From NCBI GenBank assembly GCA_030037035.1, contig JASHSA010000067.1, positions 1 to 16,199 on the forward strand: 16,199 bases of DNA. The letters run 5' to 3'. The notes under the pieces were generated by a model. It had not been told where the DNA came from. It made no database searches and saw nothing but the letters and a program-made list of their open reading frames with translations. Shown here piece by piece: positions 10,609 to 16,199 of the stretch. The position numbers and the translations under genes are program-made. The stretch is from Thermoplasmata archaeon. Lineage in GTDB: Archaea > Thermoplasmatota > Thermoplasmata > Lutacidiplasmatales > UBA184. Numbering within the stretch: the stretch's first letter is position 1; each line of letters begins with the position of its first letter.

Positions 10609-12738
10609 CTAGAAGTGGATCACGGAGTGCGCCACGATCAGCGCGACGAACAGGATCGAGATCGTGTTGACGACCTTGATCAGCGGGTTGATCGCCGGCC
10701 CGGCGGTGTCCTTGGTCGCGTCGCCGACGGTGTCGCCGACGACCGCCGCCTTGTGGGCCTCCGAGTGCTTACCGCCGAAGTGGCCGCCCTCGATGTACTT
10801 CTTCGCGTTGTCCCAGGCGCCGCCGCCGACCGTCATCAGGATCGCGAGCGGGAAGCCCGCGAGGATGACGCCGAGCAGGAGCCCGGCGAGGGCGATCGGC
10901 CCGAGGACGAACCCGACCGCGAGCGGCGTCGCGACGCCGATCACCGCAGGCACGGCGAGCTGGCGGAGCGCCGTGACCGTGACGAGGTCGACGCACCGGC
11001 CGTACTCGGGCTTCCCCTTCCCCTCGAGGATCCCGGGGATCTCACGGAACTGGCGGCGCACCTCGAAGACGATCGCCTGCGCCGCGATCCCGACGGCGTT
11101 CATCAGGTACGACGTGAAGAAGAACGGCAGGATCCCGCCGATGATGAGCCCCGCGACGACGAGCGGGTTGTCGATCGTCAGGTTCGCCGTGAAGCTCGTC
11201 CAGAGGACGTTCGCCTTGCTCGCCGCGGCGAACGTGTAGGCGGCGAACAGGGCGAGCGCGGCGAGGACCGCCGAGCCGATCGCGTAGCCCTTCGTCACCG
11301 CCTTGGTCGTGTTGCCGACCGCGTCCAGGGGGTCGGTGACGGCGCGGGCCTCCGCCGGCAGGTTCGCCATCTCGGCGATCCCGCCGGCGTTGTCGGTGAT
11401 CGGGCCGAACGCGTCGATCGAGATGATCATGCCGGTCACCGCGAGCATGCTCGCCGCCGCGAGGCCGATCCCGTAGAGCCCGAGGAACCCGTTCGGGAAG
11501 ACCCACCAGCCGCGCCAGCCGACGGCGGTGAAGCTGACGAGCGTCGCGGCGACGATCACGAGGCCGCTGACGAAGACCGACTGGAGCCCGACCGAGAGGC
11601 CGGTGATGACCGTCGGACCGGCCCCGGCCTGCGCCGACTCGGCGATGCGGTGCACCGGGTCGTACTTCGCGCTCGTGTAGTAGTCGGTCAGGAGAACGAT
11701 GAAGACCATGACGAGGAGGCCGGCGACCGTCGCGACGAAGACCCCGAGGTTCGCGTTCATCAGGTAGTAGTCGAGCACGTAGAGGCCGACGACGCCGACG
11801 GCCGTCGTCGCGGCGAGGCCCTGGTAGAGCGCCCCCATGATCGTCCCGTTCGGCCGCATCCGTACGAACGCCGTCCCGACGAGCGTCGCGACGATCGCCC
11901 AGGCGCTGATCACGAGCGGGTAGAGGACGCCGGTCGGGAACTTCCCCACGAACCCCGTCCCGAAGCCGATCTGGACGCCGTCCTGCGTGAGCAGGTAGGC
12001 GATCAGCATCGCGCTGACCGCGGTGACGACGTACGTCTCGAAGAGGTCGGCGGCCATGCCGGCGCAGTCGCCGACATTGTCGCCGACGTTGTCGGCGATG
12101 ACCGCCGGGTTGCGCGGGTCGTCCTCGGGGATCCCCGCCTCAAGCTTCCCCACGAGGTCGGCGCCGACGTCGGCGCCCTTCGTGTAGATCCCTCCGCCGA
12201 CGCGCGCGAAGAGGCTCATCAGGGAGGCGCCGAAGAGGAGGCCGACCATCTCGAGGACGTCGCCGCCGAAGGCGACGTAGAAGCCGATCAGCTCGAGCAG
12301 CGCAAGGCCCGCGACCGAGAGGCCGGTGACGCTGCCGCCCCGGAACGCGTAGGCCATCGTGCCGCCGAGGCTGCCGGAGCGGGCCTTCGCGGCGGTGCGG
12401 ACGTTCGCCCGGACGCTGACGAGCATCCCGACCGCGCCGGCGAGGGCGCTGCCGGCCGCTCCGAACAGGAAGCCGACGGCGAGGCGCGGGCCGTTGCCCG
12501 TGATCCCGAAGGCGAGCGCGATCACGACCGCGAGCACCACCGCGACGGCGAACACCGCGGTGTACTCGCGCCGCAGGAAGGCGATCGCCCCCTCGCGGAT
12601 CGCGTCGGAGATCGAGCGCATCTTCTCGTCGCCTTCGTCCTCGCGCAGGAGCAGCAGCGTCTGGACGCCGGCGAAGGCGAGCGCGAGCGCCGAGCTCAGG
12701 AACACGAGCAGTTCGAGCTGTCCGGTCGTCAGTCCCAT
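10609..12738 (-). CDS. hppA: Membrane proton-pumping pyrophosphatase, K+-independent type
   Basis: 709 residues, full length for the V-type H+-PPase family, with about 15-17 hydrophobic helices. It hydrolyses pyrophosphate and pumps H+ across the cytoplasmic membrane. The pyrophosphate-binding motif is GADVGADLVGK (188-198) followed by EDDPRNPAVIADNVGDNVGD. A second acidic motif near the C-terminus includes GDTVGDATKDTAGPAINP. K479 in GNTTKAVT, with T482, is the signature of K+-independent proton pumps, whereas K+-dependent members have Ala at the first position. ATG 12736-12738 has TGAGG (12747-12751) eight bases upstream. A GTTAAG-like box lies about 44 bases before the start. Hairpins follow the stop. 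It may recover energy from pyrophosphate made by reactions such as tRNA charging; the K+ class is inferred from the motif. Confidence 0.97.
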   Translation of the reverse strand: MGLTTGQLELLVFLSSALALAFAGVQTLLLLREDEGDEKMRSISDAIREGAIAFLRREYTAVFAVAVVLAVVIALAFGITGNGPRLAVGFLFGAAGSALAGAVGMLVSVRANVRTAAKARSGSLGGTMAYAFRGGSVTGLSVAGLALLELIGFYVAFGGDVLEMVGLLFGASLMSLFARVGGGIYTKGADVGADLVGKLEAGIPEDDPRNPAVIADNVGDNVGDCAGMAADLFETYVVTAVSAMLIAYLLTQDGVQIGFGTGFVGKFPTGVLYPLVISAWAIVATLVGTAFVRMRPNGTIMGALYQGLAATTAVGVVGLYVLDYYLMNANLGVFVATVAGLLVMVFIVLLTDYYTSAKYDPVHRIAESAQAGAGPTVITGLSVGLQSVFVSGLVIVAATLVSFTAVGWRGWWVFPNGFLGLYGIGLAAASMLAVTGMIISIDAFGPITDNAGGIAEMANLPAEARAVTDPLDAVGNTTKAVTKGYAIGSAVLAALALFAAYTFAAASKANVLWTSFTANLTIDNPLVVAGLIIGGILPFFFTSYLMNAVGIAAQAIVFEVRRQFREIPGILEGKGKPEYGRCVDLVTVTALRQLAVPAVIGVATPLAVGFVLGPIALAGLLLGVILAGFPLAILMTVGGGAWDNAKKYIEGGHFGGKHSEAHKAAVVGDTVGDATKDTAGPAINPLIKVVNTISILFVALIVAHSVIHF

Positions 12739-12746
12739 CGTGGCGT

Positions 12747-12788
12747 CCTCAGAACGGGCGGATTCGAGAGCGTTTCACTCTTAACCTT
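12747..12788 (-). promoter_or_regulatory. hppA promoter and ribosome site
   Basis: On the minus strand AAGGTTAAGAG (around 12777-12787) is the AT-rich candidate TATA region. TGAGG at 12747-12751 lies eight bases before the ATG. Unlike most neighbours, this gene therefore seems to have a true leader with a Shine-Dalgarno sequence. Confidence 0.45.
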
Positions 12789-12839
12789 AGCTGACGGGCG
12801 GAGAACGACGGCGCCGCGGCCGACCCGTACGCCGTAGGC

Positions 12840-12847
12840 GTTATGAC
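12840..12847 (+). promoter_or_regulatory. TATA-like box for the C2H2 zinc-finger gene
   Basis: GTTATGAC is centred 27 bases before GTG 12871, implying a leaderless transcript. It lies within the divergent spacer shared with hppA. Confidence 0.45.
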
Positions 12848-12870
12848 GGAAGAGGGGAGTTCCTGTCGGC

Positions 12871-13074
12871 GTGACCGCCGCCGATTTTCCCGAGATGCGC
12901 GACTCCGGCACGCGGCGGCTGCGGGCGAGCTGCAAGTACTGCGGGGTCTCGATCGAGATCGCCCGACTCCGAGAGCATCTGCGGACGAACCACCACCTCG
13001 ACTCCACCACGGTGGACTCGTCGTACCTCTCGGCCCTGATGGACGTTCGACGCACGCGACGGAGTCGGCCGTAG
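12871..13074 (+). CDS. Small C2H2 zinc-finger protein
   Basis: 67 residues. The centre holds one C2H2/BED-like finger: C21-x2-C24, eleven residues, H36-x4-H41 (CKYCGVSIEIARLREHLRTN, then HH). The tail is basic (RRTRRSRP), which fits nucleic-acid binding, and the N-terminus is short and polar. GTG 12871 is placed by the TATA-like box 27 bases upstream; an ATG at 12843 is in another frame and yields an implausible arginine-rich product. It is divergent from hppA and convergent with thrS, ending 16 bases from the thrS stop. A role as a small DNA- or RNA-binding regulator is inferred. Zinc binding is well supported by the motif, the target is unknown. Confidence 0.75.
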   Translation: MTAADFPEMRDSGTRRLRASCKYCGVSIEIARLREHLRTNHHLDSTTVDSSYLSALMDVRRTRRSRP

Positions 13075-13090
13075 GCCACCGGCCGCGGCG

Positions 13091-15013
13091 CTACGGGTCG
13101 AACTCCCGCCGACGGAGCTTCTCCGTCACGTAGGCGCCGAACTCCGCCCGCGACATCGAGCGCGACCCCTTCGCGCCCCGGACCCGCACGGAGACCGAGC
13201 CGTCCTGGGTCTCCCGCTCGCCGACGACGACGATGTACGGCACGCGCTCGAGCTCCGCATCCCGTACGCGCTTCGGGAGGGTGGCGTCGCTCGCCCCGGC
13301 GGTCGCGCGGACGCCCAGCGCCTGCAGCTCGGCGGCGACCGTGGCGGCCGTGCCGGCCTGCCCGTCGGTCACCGGCAGCACCCTCACCTGGCTCGGCGCG
13401 AGCCAGGGGGGCCAGCGGCCGCCGACGTGCTCGGTGAGGATGCCGACGAAGCGCTCCCACGTGCCGAGGATCGTCCGGTGCACGACGGCCGGCGTGTGCA
13501 GCCCGCCGTCGGCGCCCTGGTACTGCAGGCGGAACCGGCGAGGCTGCTGGAAGTCGAGCTGGATCGTGCCGGTCTGCCACGGCCGGCCCAGGCTGTCCTT
13601 GAGGTGGATGTCGATCTTCGGGCCGTAGAACGCGCCTTCGCCGGCCGAGCGGCGGTACGGGACGCCGGAGCCGTCGAGCAGTCGCGCGAGGATCGCCTCG
13701 GCACGGTCCCAGTCGCCGGCCTCTCCGAGGAACGACGCCGGCCGGGTCGACAGTTCGAACGAGTACTCGAGGCGGAACGTCGCGCAGGCCTCGCGGATCC
13801 AATCGAGCAGTACGCGGATCTCCGGCTCGATCTGCTCCTCGGTGACGAACAGGTGCGCGTCGTCCTGGACGAGCTCGCGGACGCGGAGGAGCCCGTGGAG
13901 CGTCCCGCTCGCCTCCAGCCGGTGGAGCGGGGCGAACTCGGCCAGGCGGAGCGGCAGCTCCCGATAGCTCCGGGGCCGGGAGCCGAAGATCAGCATCGCC
14001 CCGGGACAGTTCATCGGCTTCCAGCCGAACTCCTGGTCCTCGAGGCGGGTCAGGAACATGTTCTCCTTGTAGTGCTCCCAGTGGCCGCTCGTCTCGTAGA
14101 TCGAGCGTGCGAACAGGAGAGGGGTCCGGATCTCCGCGTAGCCGGCCTTCCGCAGGTGCTCGGTCACGAACCGCTCCAGCTCGCGCACGATCACCATCCC
14201 GTTCGGGAGCCAGAACGGAAAGCCGGGAGCCTGCTCGGTGAAGAAGAACAGCTCCTGGCGCTGGCCGATCGTGCGATGGTCCCGCGCCGCGGCCTCCTCG
14301 CGGAGCTTGAGGAACTTCGAGAGCTGCTCCCGCGTCGGGAAGCCGACGCCCCGGACGCGCTGCAGCGGGCGGCCCCCGGCCTCGGTCGGCTCGACCGCGG
14401 AGAAGCCCAGGAGGTGCACCCCCTCGAGCCAGTGCGTGTCCGGTACGTGCGGGCCCCGGCAGAGGTCCGTGAAGCCGCCGGTGTCGTAGACGGAGATCGC
14501 CTCGTTCTCGGCGGAGGCCGCGATGTAGCGGAGCTTGTAGGGGTTCGATGCGAACAGGCGACGCGCGTCCTCCCGCGGAAGCTCGCGCCGGACGAACGGC
14601 TCCTTCGCGCGGACGGAACGGACCATCGCCTCGCCGATCGCCTGCAGGTCCGGAGGGGTCAGGGGCCGGACGTCAAAGTCGTAGTAGAAGCCGTCGTCGG
14701 TCGGCGGCCCGTGCGTGGGCAGTGCCTCGGGGATCACCTCGACCAGCCCCTTGGCGACGAGGTGGGCGGAGGAGTGCTGGAGGATCTCCCAGCCGGCGCG
14801 ATCCTCGAAGGTCAGCGGGGCGAGGGCTCCGGCCGTGCCGGGCACGTACGCGAGGTCCACGGGACGGCCGTCCCAGAGGGCGGCGAGCATGGCGTGCGCC
14901 CTCGCAGGGTCCCACCGTGCGAGCAACGCGCCGGCCGATTCCCCCGGGGAGGGGACGAGCCTCCGGCCGTCGGGGAGAGCGACCTCGCCCGTCGCCGCCG
15001 AGCGTTCCTCCAT
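13091..15013 (-). CDS. thrS: Threonyl-tRNA synthetase, bacterial-type with editing domain
   Basis: 640 residues, the normal full length. It charges tRNA-Thr in the cytoplasm. Domains: an N-terminal TGS-like segment (about 10-65); the N2 editing domain with H80/H84 (HSSAH) and C185/H189 (CRGPH), which hydrolyses Ser-tRNA-Thr; the class II catalytic core with zinc ligands C336 (MNCPGAM), H387 (DDAHLF) and H512 (VVHRTILG); and an anticodon-binding C-terminus (about 535-640) ending RRREFDP. Motif 2 reads HRLEASGTLHGLLRVR, where the common form is HRNEPSG or HRYEPSG. Many archaea instead carry a ThrRS with an unrelated D-tyrosyl-deacylase-like editing domain. ATG 15011-15013 has an AT-rich box 36 bases upstream, predicting a leader of about 10 bases. 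It is convergent with the zinc-finger gene. Confidence 0.97.
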   Translation of the reverse strand: MEERSAATGEVALPDGRRLVPSPGESAGALLARWDPARAHAMLAALWDGRPVDLAYVPGTAGALAPLTFEDRAGWEILQHSSAHLVAKGLVEVIPEALPTHGPPTDDGFYYDFDVRPLTPPDLQAIGEAMVRSVRAKEPFVRRELPREDARRLFASNPYKLRYIAASAENEAISVYDTGGFTDLCRGPHVPDTHWLEGVHLLGFSAVEPTEAGGRPLQRVRGVGFPTREQLSKFLKLREEAAARDHRTIGQRQELFFFTEQAPGFPFWLPNGMVIVRELERFVTEHLRKAGYAEIRTPLLFARSIYETSGHWEHYKENMFLTRLEDQEFGWKPMNCPGAMLIFGSRPRSYRELPLRLAEFAPLHRLEASGTLHGLLRVRELVQDDAHLFVTEEQIEPEIRVLLDWIREACATFRLEYSFELSTRPASFLGEAGDWDRAEAILARLLDGSGVPYRRSAGEGAFYGPKIDIHLKDSLGRPWQTGTIQLDFQQPRRFRLQYQGADGGLHTPAVVHRTILGTWERFVGILTEHVGGRWPPWLAPSQVRVLPVTDGQAGTAATVAAELQALGVRATAGASDATLPKRVRDAELERVPYIVVVGERETQDGSVSVRVRGAKGSRSMSRAEFGAYVTEKLRRREFDP

Positions 15014-15045
15014 CTTCCGGATCGCGGCGTTCTACGGGGCCGGGA

Positions 15046-15053
15046 GGAAAACG
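15046..15053 (-). promoter_or_regulatory. TATA-like box for thrS
   Basis: The minus-strand CGTTTTCC is centred 36 bases before ATG 15013. A near-palindrome at 15060-15077 (GTCGACCGGCCGGCCGAC, one mismatched pair) lies just upstream and could be an operator or chance in GC-rich DNA. Confidence 0.45.
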
Positions 15054-15146
15054 CTGACGGTCGACCGGCCGGCCGACGACCCCCGTACCTCTCCGTTCGT
15101 GTCGGAACGCCGGGCGGCCGGCGCGAGCCCCTCCCGCCGAGCGCTC

Positions 15147-15170
15147 CGGGCCACGGGCAAACGAGGCCCG
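15147..15170 (-). terminator. Weak hairpin after the zinc-ribbon gene
   Basis: CGGGCC (15147-15152) pairs with GGCCCG (15165-15170) around a 12-base loop, eight bases after the stop at 15178. It is short and GC-only, so it is a low-confidence 3'-end signal. Confidence 0.25.
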
Positions 15171-15177
15171 ACTCCGT

Positions 15178-15705
15178 TCAGGCGTCGACCTCGGGAAGTT
15201 CGTAGCACGCCAGCAGCAGGACGGACTTCGGCTGGCCTGTCGGGTCCTTGAGCCGCTTGCTCTGTCGTTCGAGTACCGTCCACTTCGTGCCGCCGACGGT
15301 GAGCGCGTGGGAGTACTTCTCGCACTGGGAACCGATCGGCGAGGAGGCGAGGGCGCCGATCACCTCCCGACGCAGCCGGCCTCCCACCTCGCGCTCAACG
15401 TCCAGATAGTAGGCGGGCCCGAGACTGCTCTCGCCGAGCTGGACCGCCGTCACCGTGAACTCTTGGCCCAGGAGCTCACGGGCCCGGACGAACTCGGGAA
15501 GGGACTCCGGGTCTGCTCCGACGGGGATCGGTCGGCCGACACGCCTGGACGAAGACGGAACCTCGGCCCGCGACCCGTCCGTCGACGTAGAGGGTTCGCT
15601 CGGCGCCGTCGAGGGCGTGTGGCCGAGCCGGCGGCCGCACCCGCTGCAGAACCTCGACCCCGTCGTGTAGGGGGTGCGGCAGCGGGAGCAGACCTCGTCG
15701 GCCAT
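15178..15705 (-). CDS. Zinc-ribbon protein with unknown C-terminal domain
   Basis: 175 residues. The N-terminus is a zinc ribbon, C6-x2-C9...C20-x2-C23 (CSRCRTPYTTGSRFCSGCG). A Ser/Pro/Thr-rich linker (about 28-62) leads to a beta-rich domain (about 68-170): ELLGQEFTVTAVQLGESSLG, AYYLDVEREVGGRLRREVIG, GGTKWTVLERQSK and SVLLLACYE. The pattern of strands around a Gly after the second strand is reminiscent of OB-fold single-strand-binding proteins of some viruses and plasmids, but I cannot confirm it. No membrane segment is present. ATG 15703-15705 is preceded by a palindromic AT-rich box centred 35 bases upstream. The gene is probably monocistronic: thrS starts 164 bases beyond its stop with its own promoter. 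Ribbon certain, domain function unknown. Confidence 0.8.
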   Translation of the reverse strand: MADEVCSRCRTPYTTGSRFCSGCGRRLGHTPSTAPSEPSTSTDGSRAEVPSSSRRVGRPIPVGADPESLPEFVRARELLGQEFTVTAVQLGESSLGPAYYLDVEREVGGRLRREVIGALASSPIGSQCEKYSHALTVGGTKWTVLERQSKRLKDPTGQPKSVLLLACYELPEVDA

Positions 15706-15731
15706 GCGGGCCGAGAGTCCCTCCGAGCCAA

Positions 15732-15749
15732 GAGCCTTTTCGAAGGCTC
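15732..15749 (-). promoter_or_regulatory. Palindrome overlapping the zinc-ribbon gene promoter
   Basis: GAGCCTT at 15732-15738 and AAGGCTC at 15743-15749 form a perfect inverted repeat around TTCG, and the AT-rich centre is the TATA candidate 35 bases before ATG 15705. A dimeric regulator bound here would block TBP. As RNA it would be a TTCG-loop hairpin, but it lies upstream of the predicted transcription start. Confidence 0.45.
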
Positions 15750-15864
15750 GAGCCCCGCCGGAACCGTCTCTGCGGAGGCTGTGCTCGTGCGGCCATCCAG
15801 AACGGCATGCTGGAACGGCGCTCCGCCCGAACCGACGCCGCGTCGCGGCTCTGGCCCAGCGGGG

Positions 15865-15889
15865 GAGGTCTACGTCCCGCGAAGACCTC
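15865..15889 (-). terminator. Hairpin after the DUF6487-like gene
   Basis: GAGGTCT (15865-15871) pairs with AGACCTC (15883-15889), and part of the 11-base loop can extend the stem. It begins 43 bases beyond the minus-strand stop at 15933. The rest of the 15706-15932 spacer shows only the promoter palindrome of the next gene. Confidence 0.4.
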
Positions 15890-15932
15890 GGTGCTGTTCC
15901 GGAGGCGTCGGGCGTCGACGGGTCCTGCGGTG

Positions 15933-16199
15933 TCAGGGCGAGGGCCCGGTCGGGCGATCTTGGGGTGGCCGGTACAGGATCTCGACCAGGCCGCAGCCCT
16001 CGCAGCGGTAGCCCGGGAAGCAGGGATTCTCTCCCCAGTCCCAGAACGGCAGGGGGTCGAGCTCGCTCCGAGGTTCGTCGGGGATGCCGGCCCAGAAGAC
16101 CTTACCCGAGGACGCGGAGCCGGCGCCCATGACGAAGCCGAGCTCCATCTTCGCGCCGCACCTTCGACATCGAGGAGGACCGCGAGAGGGGGCCGAACC
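15933..16199 (-). CDS. DUF6487-like zinc-binding protein (5' end outside window)
   Basis: The frame is open to the right edge and has no start codon upstream of the ATG at 16146-16148. The residues before that ATG include CRRCGAK, so the gene must begin outside the window. The visible 88 residues read CRRC-GAKMELGFVMG, GKVFWAG, a Pro/Trp-rich middle, and YRCEGCGLVEILY. Paired CxxC motifs, a Met-E-x-G turn and a W in the second strand resemble my recollection of DUF6487 (small two-CxxC proteins). It is presumably a zinc-binding cytosolic protein of unknown role. The assignment rests on motif pattern alone and is moderate. Confidence 0.6.
   Translation of the reverse strand, partial: GSAPSRGPPRCRRCGAKMELGFVMGAGSASSGKVFWAGIPDEPRSELDPLPFWDWGENPCFPGYRCEGCGLVEILYRPPQDRPTGPSP

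Noticed and set aside
10615..12837. 740-residue plus-strand frame over hppA
   Set aside because: Asp/Arg/Glu-rich shadow of a certain membrane pyrophosphatase on the other strand; no domain and no hydrophobic pattern.
13427..15205. 592-residue plus-strand frame over thrS
   Set aside because: Antisense shadow of a complete ThrRS, compositionally simple.
1..16199. CRISPR arrays, transposons, integrases, att sites, toxin-antitoxin or restriction genes
   Set aside because: No regularly spaced direct repeats, no transposase or recombinase motifs and no flanking duplications were seen; the genes are mostly housekeeping.

Overview
This window reads as the chromosome of a very GC-rich archaeon, most likely a member of the Thermoplasmatota. 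The evidence is an adjacent mre11-rad50 pair, AT-rich TATA-like boxes at archaeal spacing with several leaderless or nearly leaderless genes, and a surface protein built from FTE-GLPSGTTW modules, which I associate with Thermoplasmata surface proteins. The phylum is an inference; the archaeal domain is better supported. I see no insertion sequence, prophage, CRISPR array, tRNA or rRNA. Gene density is high and no gap exceeds about 240 bases.

Layout from left to right. Bases 3-1388 (+) are the 3' end of a large repetitive, membrane-anchored surface protein, followed by two strong tandem hairpins. Bases 1621-3713 (+) hold a compact iron-sulfur unit: a SufU-type Fe-S scaffold, a 2x[4Fe-4S] ferredoxin and a cobalamin-binding-type radical SAM enzyme. 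A 49-residue zinc-motif microprotein (3710-3859, -) shares its stop region with the radical SAM gene and seems to share one AT-rich promoter box with a divergent aldo/keto reductase (3920-5047, +).

Bases 5004-9344 (-) form a probable operon of three genes: a small SHOCT-like membrane protein, mre11 and rad50. Rad50 has no ATG, GTG or TTG that preserves its Walker A motif and appears to start at CTG behind a Shine-Dalgarno sequence. Divergent from the operon is a 122-residue acidic/charged protein of unknown function (9462-9830, +). A hairpin-rich convergent spacer (9831-10070) separates it from a Rieske ferredoxin (10071-10463, -) and a K+-independent-type membrane H+-pyrophosphatase (10609-12738, -).

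The right part carries a 67-residue C2H2 zinc-finger protein (12871-13074, +), a bacterial-type threonyl-tRNA synthetase with an intact N2 editing site (13091-15013, -), a zinc-ribbon protein with an unknown C-terminal domain (15178-15705, -), and the 3' part of a DUF6487-like zinc-binding protein that runs off the window (15933-16199, -).

The clearest joint functions are Fe-S assembly supplying the ferredoxin and radical SAM enzyme, and Mre11-Rad50 double-strand-break processing. No single obviously novel multi-gene system is evident. The best leads are the CTG-started rad50 and its SHOCT-membrane partner, the zinc-motif microprotein, the zinc-ribbon gene with a palindrome over its promoter, and the highly structured spacers.
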